NCBI GenBank assembly: GCA_015062545.1
Contig: SUUL01000005.1
Location: 1 to 64,000, forward strand
Reading direction: 5' to 3'
Length of the DNA stretch: 64,000 nt
From: Alphaproteobacteria bacterium
Lineage (GTDB): Bacteria; Pseudomonadota; Alphaproteobacteria; Rs-D84
Shown here: piece after piece, positions 49,752-59,512 of the stretch
Numbering within the stretch: the stretch's first letter is position 1
Layout: each line of letters opens with the position of its first letter
The notes under the pieces: model-generated
The model's database searches: none
What the model saw: the letters and a program-made list of their open reading frames with translations, nothing else
Told to the model about the DNA's origin: nothing
Translations under genes and position numbers: made by a program

Positions 49752-49973
49752 TCTTCCCACTTCTTCTTCTCTATACGGACATATCATAGAAAAAAATGGG
49801 GGTATTACACAAGTAAAAAAAACCCATTTTTGTAAAAATATATACTTGCATATTGATTAAATGTATGGATGTGACAATATTTTATATATTTTTGGACAAA
49901 ACAAATGCATTTTGTCATATTTTTTAACACACCCCAAGGTCAAGTCACACCAATGACAAAAAAATAAAAAATA

Positions 49974-50885
49974 TTATTCACCGGCGCGCGGATGCGCATG
50001 CGCATATATATCACCTATTTCCGCCATATTCACGCGCGTATATAACTGGGTCGTGGATAATGATACATGCCCCAATAATTCCTGCAAGCTGCGCAAATCT
50101 GCCCCGCCCGCCAACAATGCAGTCGCAAACGTATGACGTAATGCATGGGGCGTTACGTAATCTGGCAACTGTAAATAATGGCGCAAACGTTCAATAACCT
50201 TTTCAGCCATACGTGGCGACATCGGCAAACCACGCACACTGCGAAACAATTTATCATTTGCATCATTTCCAAACGGACGCAAATTCACATACTTATCAAT
50301 CGCATCCCAGACAATCGGCAAAACTGGCACCAGACGCTCTTTGCCACCTTTGCCCATAATACGCAAAATTTCTGGTCGTCCAGAAACGTCAATATTACGT
50401 AAAGATAACGCTTCGGATATGCGCAAACCACATCCAAACAGTAACAAGACCAATGCCCAATCACGCGCAGCAAGCCATGGATTTTCAGAATCAATTTCAT
50501 GAATTGCACCACGCATATTTTCAACATCCACAGGCTCTATCGCTTTGGATAATTTACGCGGAACTTTGGGCGAAGAAATCAAACCAATAGAATCATTTAT
50601 AAGACCATATTCACGTGATAAAAACTTGAAAAATCCACGCACAGACGATAATGCACGCGCAGTTGACTTGTGCGACAGACCGCGCCGCCCACGATTTGCC
50701 AAATATGCACGAAAACATGTCGTGTCCGCACGCGACAAATCTTGTAAAAATGGCACACCGCCCGTAAATTCTTGAAAGAATTGAACGAAATCAATAATAT
50801 CTTTCTCGTATGCCGTAACCGTATGGTCAGAATAGCCACGCACGTCTTTCAGATATTTTGTAAATGCCACAATGACTTCGTTCAT
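49974..50885 (-). CDS. Tyrosine recombinase XerC/XerD
   Basis: YSDHTVTAYEKDIIDFVQFF; LRISEALSLRNIDVSG; HALRHTFATALLAGGADLRSLQELLGHVSLSTTQLYTRV. Confidence 0.93.
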   Translation of the reverse strand: MNEVIVAFTKYLKDVRGYSDHTVTAYEKDIIDFVQFFQEFTGGVPFLQDLSRADTTCFRAYLANRGRRGLSHKSTARALSSVRGFFKFLSREYGLINDSIGLISSPKVPRKLSKAIEPVDVENMRGAIHEIDSENPWLAARDWALVLLLFGCGLRISEALSLRNIDVSGRPEILRIMGKGGKERLVPVLPIVWDAIDKYVNLRPFGNDANDKLFRSVRGLPMSPRMAEKVIERLRHYLQLPDYVTPHALRHTFATALLAGGADLRSLQELLGHVSLSTTQLYTRVNMAEIGDIYAHAHPRAGE

Positions 50886-50893
50886 TATATACC

Positions 50894-51628
50894 TTATTTG
50901 ATTTCAAATACCGCAGATACAGAAACACTGACATCCGTGTCTTTGGTAACAATGGTGCCGCCTGTATCCATCGCCACCCCCGCCGCAGCCACCTTGGAAC
51001 GCATCAGCATATTTGTTGGACGCGCCACATCATCCGAATTTGTACCATACGTCACAGACACCATGCGCCCCACGCGCATACCATCGCCTGTCGCCAACGC
51101 ATCGGCACGTGCACGCGCATTTTGTACCGCAACCCCCAGGCATTTATCCATTATTGGTTGCAAGACTTCGGGACTGGTATATGTGCGCAAATCTTCGGTA
51201 TAAACATTCGTTGCGCCCGCAAATTTATTTAATACGCCTTCTATCACTTCAATATTATTCCCAGAAACCTCTATGGCGATTGTCGTTTCAATACCTAAAA
51301 CGACACTCTTTTGTTCTTCGCGATTCCATTCGGTTTTTTCATACGAATTGAATTGGGTCGTTTGCATCTGCACCGGCATTTGCTTTAATTCTTGTGTGAT
51401 TTGAGATGCCAATTCCGTTGCCGCCTGCATAGATGCAACCGTTGTTGGTGCCAATGTCGTAACACGCAATGTAATTGCCGTCTTGTCACGCGGGGCGGTC
51501 GTCAAACATTCACCCACCACAGATATTGTGCGCATCGTATTCGCGCGCCGTTCCATTACGCCAAACAGCAACGCCAAAAATGCCGCCGCACCAATTACAG
51601 TACCAATCCATATAAATGATTTCTTCAT
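50894..51628 (-). CDS. SIMPL-domain (DUF541) protein
   Basis: TISVVGECLTTAPRDKTAITLRV; CLGVAVQNARARADALATGDGMRVGRMVSVTY. Confidence 0.82.
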   Translation of the reverse strand: MKKSFIWIGTVIGAAAFLALLFGVMERRANTMRTISVVGECLTTAPRDKTAITLRVTTLAPTTVASMQAATELASQITQELKQMPVQMQTTQFNSYEKTEWNREEQKSVVLGIETTIAIEVSGNNIEVIEGVLNKFAGATNVYTEDLRTYTSPEVLQPIMDKCLGVAVQNARARADALATGDGMRVGRMVSVTYGTNSDDVARPTNMLMRSKVAAAGVAMDTGGTIVTKDTDVSVSVSAVFEIK

Positions 51629-51649
51629 ATCCTCTCTCCTTTATAAAAA

Positions 51650-52648
51650 TTATCCCAACATGGCCCGCTTGACACGCGCCATCGTTTCAATCGCCACAGG
51701 TCTTGCACGCGCCGCGCCATCTGCCAAAATCGCATCCAGTTCATCTGTATTTGCCATCAAGCGTTCATATTCTGCACGCGGCCCAGACAACACAGAATTT
51801 ACACGTTCAAACAGTATCGTCTTTGCCGTGCCGTATCCCATACCACCCGCACGAAACATTTGGGCAAATTCTGCAATTTCTGCGTCTGTTGCAAAATGTT
51901 TGTACAACTGAAAGATGGTGGATTCATCTGGATTCTTGGACTCTTCCGGGGTCTTGGAATCTGTGATAATACGCATGATTTTCTTTTTCAAATCTTTTTC
52001 AGGTGCCATCAATGGAATTGTATTATCATAAGATTTACTCATCTTACGGCCATCCAAACCGGGTATCAAACCAGTATCGCGACCGATAACTGGTTCTGGC
52101 AACTTGAATGTTTCACCATACATTGTGTTAAAATGCCCCGCAATATCACGCGCAAATTCAACATGCTGCTTTTGATCTGCGCCAACAGGCACAATATCAG
52201 AATTATACAGCAAAATATCCGCCGCCATTAATATTGGGTACGTATATAATCCCATATTAATACCCGCATCAATATCCAGACCCGCATCTGTATTTTTATC
52301 CATCGCAGCCTTGTAAGAATGTGCACGATTCATTAATCCCTTTGGTGTGACATTCATCAATAATGTATTCAGCTGATAAATTTCTGGAATATCAGATTGA
52401 CGGAACAACACCGCATTATCCAAATTCAACCCCAACGCGATTAGCAGCGCGGAAATTTCATACGTATGCCGCTTTATTTCAGCCGCATCATGAATTAGAT
52501 TTAGCGAATGTAAATCCGCAATAAACATAAAAGTTTTCTGCAACTGTGACTGTGCAATCAATGGTTGCAACGCACCAACATAATTACCAAAATGCGGTGT
52601 TCCTGTTGGCTTAATTCCTGTTAAAACTACTTTACTATTATCTGTCAT
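51650..52648 (-). CDS. trpS: Tryptophanyl-tRNA synthetase
   Basis: GIKPTGTPHFGNYVGALQP; DGRKMSKSYDN. Confidence 0.95.
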   Translation of the reverse strand: MTDNSKVVLTGIKPTGTPHFGNYVGALQPLIAQSQLQKTFMFIADLHSLNLIHDAAEIKRHTYEISALLIALGLNLDNAVLFRQSDIPEIYQLNTLLMNVTPKGLMNRAHSYKAAMDKNTDAGLDIDAGINMGLYTYPILMAADILLYNSDIVPVGADQKQHVEFARDIAGHFNTMYGETFKLPEPVIGRDTGLIPGLDGRKMSKSYDNTIPLMAPEKDLKKKIMRIITDSKTPEESKNPDESTIFQLYKHFATDAEIAEFAQMFRAGGMGYGTAKTILFERVNSVLSGPRAEYERLMANTDELDAILADGAARARPVAIETMARVKRAMLG

Positions 52649-52845
52649 AACAATTACCTTTTCTTGTTTTATATTTTAATGAAAATTTTATTGAAATCAA
52701 AGCCCAAATTTATACAGCCCTGGACAACGGGCATAAAAAACACACTAGGCGGCAATGCGCCAACATTTATTTACAGAAAAGATAAATAATTTTTTCAACA
52801 TAAAGCAATTATAATACTTCCACATTAAATTTTCAAGATAAATAA

Positions 52846-52872
52846 AAAGCCCCCAAATGGGGACTTTTTTAT
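52846..52872 (-). terminator. hup terminator
   Basis: cccc-aaat-gggg with A/T tracts. Confidence 0.6.
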
Positions 52873-52887
52873 TTGCAATCTTACGAT

Positions 52888-53160
52888 TTAGTTCAAAGCT
52901 TCTTTCAATGCTTTACCTGGTTTGAACTTAGGCTGTGTAGATGCAGGGATTTTGATTGCTGCACCTGTCTGTGGGTTGCGGCCTGTTGTTGCTTTACGTT
53001 TTGCAGATGTAAATGTACCGAAACCTACCAAGCGAACTTCGCCTTTCTTTTTCAAAACTTTTGTAACTGTGTTGATAAATGCATCCAAGCATGCAGCTGC
53101 TGTTGCTTTTGTAACATCAACTTCGTTTGCGATTGCTTCAATTAATTGCTGTTTATTCAT
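52888..53160 (-). CDS. hup: HU-family DNA-binding protein
   Basis: MNKQQLIEAIANEVDVTKATAAACLDAFINTVTKVLKKKGEVRLVGFGTFTSAKRKATTGRNPQTG. Confidence 0.95.
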   Translation of the reverse strand: MNKQQLIEAIANEVDVTKATAAACLDAFINTVTKVLKKKGEVRLVGFGTFTSAKRKATTGRNPQTGAAIKIPASTQPKFKPGKALKEALN

Positions 53161-53350
53161 AATGTTTCTCCTTTCATAGAAAATTTTATAGTGTCCCGCA
53201 GCGACATAATCAACCTGAAACACTTTCTTATATTCCAAGGCCATTGCCTGTACTGCTTATCCGAATCGTAGAGAATTCCGCACTTTAAGTCAAGTCAATA
53301 ATTGAAAAGCCCCAGTTTAACACGACTTATATCAAAAAATCCCGAAAAAC

Positions 53351-53827
53351 CTAGGGGTGTACGGCCGCCGCACGCACCGCACGCGCCCCCGGTGTGTTAT
53401 TTTCACACAACACCCATTCGCCACTGACACCCGTTATACGCACCATGCGAAAATGATTCGGTGTGTATAACAACAACAAAACTATCGCCCCCGCCCAAAA
53501 CAATAATTTGGTATATGCCCACGGTTTCTTAAAGGCATCGCGATTAAATTTATCCTTTAATAAATTCTGATATAACGCCCACGACCAAACAACAATTAAC
53601 AGCATAAAAGAAAATAAAAACGTAATCAACGCAGGTTTCTTTAATATCTGAAATCCTTGTGACAAGTTATCCCAAAAAGAATTCGCCGCAGGACACACAA
53701 ACAACGCATTTGGTGCAACAGATTCAGATAACTTAATCGGCACGGTCGGTGTCAAAGACAAATCAAAAGATGTCATCAAAATAATGACCGCTATCATAAT
53801 AACCGCAAACATCATCGTGGGCTTCAT
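53351..53827 (-). CDS. Small membrane protein, unknown
   Basis: Several hydrophobic segments; start MKPTMMFAV. Confidence 0.55.
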   Translation of the reverse strand: MKPTMMFAVIMIAVIILMTSFDLSLTPTVPIKLSESVAPNALFVCPAANSFWDNLSQGFQILKKPALITFLFSFMLLIVVWSWALYQNLLKDKFNRDAFKKPWAYTKLLFWAGAIVLLLLYTPNHFRMVRITGVSGEWVLCENNTPGARAVRAAAVHP

Positions 53828-53905
53828 GTGCAAAACCTCCATACATACATGGTCATTATATCATAATAATTGCTTTTTTAGAAAATTTTATGTTAGAATT
53901 TTTAC

Positions 53906-54727
53906 ATGTGCTTAAAAAAAGATTATCTTGTTGTGGGGTTAACCACATATCACACCGAAAATCTGGCGATATCTGTGCCGGCTTTGGCGCGATTTAGCAA
54001 AAAAATTATTTTAATTATTTATAATGATAACCCAGATGTAAAACTGACACGCCACGACATAAGGAAACTTGGCTATCATGGCAAGCTGTACATAATAAAC
54101 ACACAAAAAAATGTTGGACAGTTACGCGCCAGATTAAGCATACTGGAATACGCACAAAAAAAGCACACAAACAACACATGGTTTATTTTTGTTGACGATG
54201 ATGATGCTTTATTAAACATCAACATCCCAAATGTATCATCACGTCACTTTGCAATTATACAAAACATGGCTGTTATCAAAAACAGACTGGTTGATGTATT
54301 GCGTATAATGAAAAACCCGTACGACTTTGCCATAGACAACGAAAACATATACATTGTTCGACCACACATGGGTCTGTCTGGGACAGTTATAAAAATGACC
54401 GCGGCACTAAAAATGATGCAAGTTCTAAATGATGCACACCAGACAATTTCTGACATTGATGAATCTTTGTCTTATCGTCCACCTGTGGATACAATGATGT
54501 GGTCTGCATTGAATATAATATCACGCAACACAGACGACAAGGCGACACCAATTTATATGGACACCATAAATTACCTGGCAACAGATTTGGATAACGTCAC
54601 CACAAAATACGGCATGAAGATTGCCACCGGCAAAAACGCCCAGCAACAAATTATTCGTGCGATTGCCAAATATGATGCGGCTGTACGCGCTGCGTTATCT
54701 GCTGCCGCCCCTGTGGGGCAACAATAA
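53906..54727 (+). CDS. Putative GT-A-fold glycosyltransferase-like protein
   Basis: VVGLTTYHTENLAISVPAL...NTQKNVGQLRARLSILEYA...WFIFVDDDDALL (DxD). Confidence 0.5.
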   Translation: MCLKKDYLVVGLTTYHTENLAISVPALARFSKKIILIIYNDNPDVKLTRHDIRKLGYHGKLYIINTQKNVGQLRARLSILEYAQKKHTNNTWFIFVDDDDALLNINIPNVSSRHFAIIQNMAVIKNRLVDVLRIMKNPYDFAIDNENIYIVRPHMGLSGTVIKMTAALKMMQVLNDAHQTISDIDESLSYRPPVDTMMWSALNIISRNTDDKATPIYMDTINYLATDLDNVTTKYGMKIATGKNAQQQIIRAIAKYDAAVRAALSAAAPVGQQ

Positions 54728-54819
54728 ATCCAGAAAAAATTCACTTTTTATAAATATATTGATTGAAACGGGCGGATAATATTTATACAATGCGCCTGAA
54801 AAAAACAAGGGAAACACAA

Positions 54820-56898
54820 ATGACATACGATGACATCAGAAAATCTTTTTTGAATTATTTTGAATCCAAGGGACATAAAATTGTACCATCTGCATCCCTG
54901 ATTCCGAACGACCCAACATTGTTGTTTACGGTTGCGGGCATGGTTCCATGGAAGGGAATTTTACAAGGCACAGAACCTGCATTTGCCCCACGTGTTGCAG
55001 ACGTTCAAAAGTGCATTCGTGCGGGTGGCAAACACAACGACTTGGAAGACGTTGGCTTTGACGGTCGTCACCATACATTTTTTGAAATGTTGGGGAATTG
55101 GTCTTTTGGCGATTATTTCAAAGAAGGCGCGATTGAAATGTCTTGGGAATTATTAACACGGGTATTCGGACTTGATCCAAACCGCATTGTTGTTACGACA
55201 CACTATTCTGACGAAGAAGCAACCGCAATCTGGAAAAAGATTACTGGCAAAGACGCTATTCGTCTGGGTGACAAAGATAATTGGTGGTCTGCGGGTGAAA
55301 CAGGTCCATGTGGTCCATGTACAGAAATGCATTATGATATGGGCGATGATTTACCTGGTGGCATGCCTGGTTCTGCGGACGAAGACGGTGGTCGTTGGGT
55401 TGAAATTTGGAATGACGTATTTATGCAATACGACCGCGATGCAAACGGCAACTTGACCCCACTGCCAAAACAAAACGTTGATACAGGCGCGGGTTTGGAA
55501 CGTTTTGCATCCATTATGCAGGGTGTCACAGACAATTACGACACAGATTTATTTGTAAACTTGAAACGCGCAGTCAGCGATGTCACAGGTGTTACCGAAA
55601 CACCCGAAAACATTGCCAGTTTCAAGGTTATCACCGACCACCTGCGCAGTGTTGGTTTTGCTATTGCAGACGGCGTAATTCCATCTAATACCGATCGTGG
55701 ATATGTAATTCGCCGCATTTTACGCCGCGCAATGCGCCACGGGCAAATCTTGGGGCACAAGGGGGCATTGTTATCTAAATTATACCCTGCCCTGATTACA
55801 GAAATGGGCGCAGCATATCCAGAATTGGCGCGCGAAGAAAAACGTGTTGTTGAAATCTTGCAAAACGAAGAAAATTCATTTGCAGATATGTTGCAAAACG
55901 GCATGAAATTATTGGAAAGTGAATTACCAAAGTTAAACAACGGTATTTTACCTGGGGATGTTGCGTTCAAATTGTTTGATACGTATGGATTTCCATTAGA
56001 TTTAACACAAATGATTTTGCGCGACAAAAACATTGATGTTGACGTTGCTGGTTTCGAGAAGGCAATGACAGAACAAAAAGAACGTTCCCGCGCCAACACC
56101 AAAGGCACACGCATATTCTGGGAATCTCAAACAGATTTGGCAGACACAGACGACACCGCAAAATACGCACCAATGGACATGGAATCGCACGTATTATCAA
56201 TCCTGCGTAATGGCGAATTCGTACAAACCGCCGGTGCGGGTGACGAAGTAGAAGTCGCACTGGACAAAACGGTATTCTATGGCACCCAGGGCGGTCAGGT
56301 TGGTGACAGTGGCGAATTAAAACGCGACAACGAAACAGTTATGAACATTACCGAAGCAGCACGCGTAGATAATATTGTTATTCACAAAGGCGTATTAACA
56401 TCTGACTTGTCTGTTGGCGACACTGTCGCACCTGTGATTAACGCATCTATACGTCAACAAACCGCGCGCGCGCATACTGCAACCCACCTGCTACAGGCGG
56501 CACTGCGCAGCGTATTAAACGAAGACGTTGAACAACGCGGATCCAAGGTCAGCCCTGATTCTGTTCGTTTTGACTTCCGTTTTGGTCGTGCGATGACCGC
56601 AGAAGAAAAACAAGCTGTGGAAGATCTGATAAACAAATGGATTGCGGCAGATATGCCTGTGGAACATGATGAAATGTCAATGGAAGCAGCCGTCAAGAAA
56701 GGCGCGATGGCATTGTTCGGCGAAAAATATGGCGACACCGTCAAGGTTATCACCGCCGGCGATGTTTCGTGCGAATTATGCGGTGGCACACACGTATATC
56801 ATACGGGCGAAATAATCAAGGCGCGTATTAACAAAGAAAAATCTATCAGCAGTGGCATCCGCCGTATAACCATGTCGGTTGGCACACTGGCAGAATAA
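54820..56898 (+). CDS. alaS: Alanyl-tRNA synthetase lacking C-terminal C-Ala domain
   Basis: RKSFLNYFESKGHKIVPSASLIPNDPTLLFTVAGMVPWKGILQG; ARAHTATHLLQAALR; CELCGGTHV; stop about 35 residues after CGGTH. Confidence 0.94.
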   Translation: MTYDDIRKSFLNYFESKGHKIVPSASLIPNDPTLLFTVAGMVPWKGILQGTEPAFAPRVADVQKCIRAGGKHNDLEDVGFDGRHHTFFEMLGNWSFGDYFKEGAIEMSWELLTRVFGLDPNRIVVTTHYSDEEATAIWKKITGKDAIRLGDKDNWWSAGETGPCGPCTEMHYDMGDDLPGGMPGSADEDGGRWVEIWNDVFMQYDRDANGNLTPLPKQNVDTGAGLERFASIMQGVTDNYDTDLFVNLKRAVSDVTGVTETPENIASFKVITDHLRSVGFAIADGVIPSNTDRGYVIRRILRRAMRHGQILGHKGALLSKLYPALITEMGAAYPELAREEKRVVEILQNEENSFADMLQNGMKLLESELPKLNNGILPGDVAFKLFDTYGFPLDLTQMILRDKNIDVDVAGFEKAMTEQKERSRANTKGTRIFWESQTDLADTDDTAKYAPMDMESHVLSILRNGEFVQTAGAGDEVEVALDKTVFYGTQGGQVGDSGELKRDNETVMNITEAARVDNIVIHKGVLTSDLSVGDTVAPVINASIRQQTARAHTATHLLQAALRSVLNEDVEQRGSKVSPDSVRFDFRFGRAMTAEEKQAVEDLINKWIAADMPVEHDEMSMEAAVKKGAMALFGEKYGDTVKVITAGDVSCELCGGTHVYHTGEIIKARINKEKSISSGIRRITMSVGTLAE

Positions 56899-56901
56899 AA
56901 C

Positions 56902-56924
56902 AAAACCGCCCAAATGGGCGGTTT
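56902..56924 (+). terminator. alaS terminator
   Basis: aaaccgccc-aaat-gggcggttt. Confidence 0.6.
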
Positions 56925-56961
56925 GAATTTCTGGTTTACCATACGAAGTTTTAACGAAGTA

Positions 56962-57038
56962 TGGCACGCCCTACAGGATTCGAACCTGTGACCTGCAGAT
57001 TAGAAATCTGATGCTCTATCCAGCTGAGCTAAGGGCGC
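56962..57038 (-). tRNA. tRNA-Arg(UCU)
   Basis: GCGCCCT acceptor, loop TTCTAAT, GGTTCGAATCC T arm, encoded CCA. Confidence 0.92.
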
Positions 57039-57123
57039 AACACGGTACATTTTATACTATTTTTTTTCAAATTTCAAGTACCAAGCCACACCCAATACTA
57101 AACACGCAACAATACAGATTATG

Positions 57124-58401
57124 TTATTCTGCAACCAATCCCAAATTTTCTGGGGTCAATTTACCCGTGGCTGCCAAAATCGCAAAATATGCAGATATGC
57201 GCGAATGTATTGCACGGGTATGCGCCACACGTGAATCCAACAGGTCTTGTTCCGCATTCAAAACATCCAGTACCGTTCGCCGACCACGCGCCTGTTCATC
57301 ACGCATACCGTCCAAAGCCAGACGATTTGCATCCACACTGGCGGCGGCGGCAGATATTGCATATTCTTGCGCGTTATATATATTCCACGCAGAACGCAGA
57401 TTTTCAATTACAACCCGCCGCGCATCTATAATTTTATCCTGAATATCTGCAATATTTGCCCGCACCTTGTCCGCATTTGCAAACGCAGTCCCTTTATCGT
57501 ACAGCGGCACCCGCACATACACCCCAATACGACTGTCACGAATTTCATCCAAGTACGGTACATCATCCATCTGTTGAATTGCGCCACGCACATCTATATC
57601 CGGCAAGATTGACTGATACGCCACATTAATATTTTGCCGTGCCGCATCTTCGTATTCCCCCAGCGCAATCAATATCGGATGATGACGCAGTGCATATTCT
57701 TCGGCCACATCAATATCGTATGGAAACAATCCTGACACAGGCGACAAATTAATATCAACAAAATCCATATCACATTCATTGCAAATTCGCTTGAAGGTTT
57801 CCAACGCATTATCAAACGCCGCACCCGCATCTGCAACGCTATATTTTGCCATTTCCAGGCGCGCGGCCGCCTGTGATACATCCGTCTGGGTCAGCACACC
57901 CAATGATTGCCTGTCACGAACCTGATTATAATATTCAGTTAATACCACTTGATTATTTTTATTCAGATTCAAGACTTCACGCGTATTCAAAACATTAATA
58001 TATGCATTTATTGCATCCAAGAAAACTTCTTGTTGTGTGGCAGATAAATTGGCCTTGGCTGCATTTAATTCACTTTTTGAACTTTTTATTCGTGCCAAAT
58101 TCGCCCCACCCTGAAATATATTTTGTTGAAATTCCACACCATACTGCAGCGGCGAATAATCAAAAGTATATTCATCAACCTTGGTTCTTGCCGCCCCAAT
58201 ATTCCCAGACACCCCCACATACGGTTGCCAATTTGTCATGGCTGTTTTTACATTTGCAACAGCCAAATCCACCCCAGTGCGTCCTTGATTAATCACTGGG
58301 TTCTTGTCGTACACATGTTGCAATGCGACATAAACATCTGCATGCGCCACATTTATAACACAGATTAAAAACACCCCCGACATTATTATTTGCTTGTTCA
58401 T
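57124..58401 (-). CDS. TolC-family outer-membrane efflux protein
   Basis: Signal peptide; coiled-coil repeats; QLGVLTQTDVSQAAARLEMAK-like motif (SLGVLTQTDVSQAAARLE). Confidence 0.88.
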   Translation of the reverse strand: MNKQIIMSGVFLICVINVAHADVYVALQHVYDKNPVINQGRTGVDLAVANVKTAMTNWQPYVGVSGNIGAARTKVDEYTFDYSPLQYGVEFQQNIFQGGANLARIKSSKSELNAAKANLSATQQEVFLDAINAYINVLNTREVLNLNKNNQVVLTEYYNQVRDRQSLGVLTQTDVSQAAARLEMAKYSVADAGAAFDNALETFKRICNECDMDFVDINLSPVSGLFPYDIDVAEEYALRHHPILIALGEYEDAARQNINVAYQSILPDIDVRGAIQQMDDVPYLDEIRDSRIGVYVRVPLYDKGTAFANADKVRANIADIQDKIIDARRVVIENLRSAWNIYNAQEYAISAAAASVDANRLALDGMRDEQARGRRTVLDVLNAEQDLLDSRVAHTRAIHSRISAYFAILAATGKLTPENLGLVAE

Positions 58402-58420
58402 ATTCCCCCCATACATCTAT

Positions 58421-59512
58421 CTACAGTGTTGTTTTGAATCGCTTTAATGCGATTAACCATATTACGCCCCCAACACCACACATCGCAGATGCGTGTCGCA
58501 CAAAGTAACCCCAATCGGGCCCTTTCAGCATAATATTTCGCACCAAAAACGAATAATGACTTAATGGATTTATATAACTTATCCACCGTAAAACAACTGG
58601 CATATTTTCCGTTGATATAATCGCCCCAGATAACATTAGCGACAAAAACGCAACTATTATCAGCCCCAACATTGCCTGCTGCTGTGTATGTGTATATGTT
58701 GACAGCCATACCCCAACACCACATGCCGGAACACAAAACACCAGAAACGACAACAGAAACATAAACTGCGACCCCACAAAAGGTACATGAAACAGTAACA
58801 TTCCAGCAACCACTATGCCCAACATCACAACAAACGACACCACCACATACGGTATAACCTTGCCGAACACAATATGATATTTAGAAATCGGTGCCGATAT
58901 TAACGTTTCCATCGTACCCGTTTCTTTTTCTTTGGTAATTGATACAGATATTAATATCAGCAATGCCAAAAACACCAATATCGCAACCATCGAAGGCACC
59001 ATAAAAAATTTAGTATTTAATTGCGGATTAAATAATATACGCACATTAAAACCCAACGGATTTTGCAAGTTATCCCCAGATACATCTGACAATGTTTTTG
59101 TGATAATTCCACGCAGATAAGCTTCTATGCTGTGCGCCTTCAGTATATTCATTGAATCTATTAATATTTGCAACTGCCCATCACCACGCACCAGCGCACG
59201 CGTAAACCCACCATCTGGGGCAACAATCGCAACATCTGCGGCACCACTTTGTACCGCATCCACAGGATTTGTATATTTATCCGCCACCGGCACAAAAAAT
59301 CCAGACCCCACTGCATTACGATATATCGTTTCCATAATCGTATCGTTTGGTGTATGTCGCATCACCAACCTAAGGTTATCTGCCTGAAAAGTAATTGCGC
59401 CTGACAACAATACCATCTGAACCACAGGCATAATTAAAATCGCAATCATCAACACAGGATCACGTAACAGCGCAATAATTTCTTTTCTAAAAAAACCAAC
59501 CAGAACTTTCAT
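58421..59512 (-). CDS. ABC-2 type transporter permease
   Basis: KEIIALLRDPVLMIAILIMPVVQMVLL; KEKETGTMETLISAPIS. Confidence 0.88.
   Translation of the reverse strand: MKVLVGFFRKEIIALLRDPVLMIAILIMPVVQMVLLSGAITFQADNLRLVMRHTPNDTIMETIYRNAVGSGFFVPVADKYTNPVDAVQSGAADVAIVAPDGGFTRALVRGDGQLQILIDSMNILKAHSIEAYLRGIITKTLSDVSGDNLQNPLGFNVRILFNPQLNTKFFMVPSMVAILVFLALLILISVSITKEKETGTMETLISAPISKYHIVFGKVIPYVVVSFVVMLGIVVAGMLLFHVPFVGSQFMFLLSFLVFCVPACGVGVWLSTYTHTQQQAMLGLIIVAFLSLMLSGAIISTENMPVVLRWISYINPLSHYSFLVRNIMLKGPDWGYFVRHASAMCGVGGVIWLIALKRFKTTL

Noticed and set aside
49792-49831. AAAAATGGG...CCCATTTTT hairpin as a regulatory RNA
   Set aside because: Most simply a terminator or AT-rich dyad downstream of the xer gene; nothing further supports an RNA element.
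49890-49920. GACAAAA...TTTTGTC dyad near xer gene as a second dif
   Set aside because: Lacks the dif central hexamer and arm consensus.
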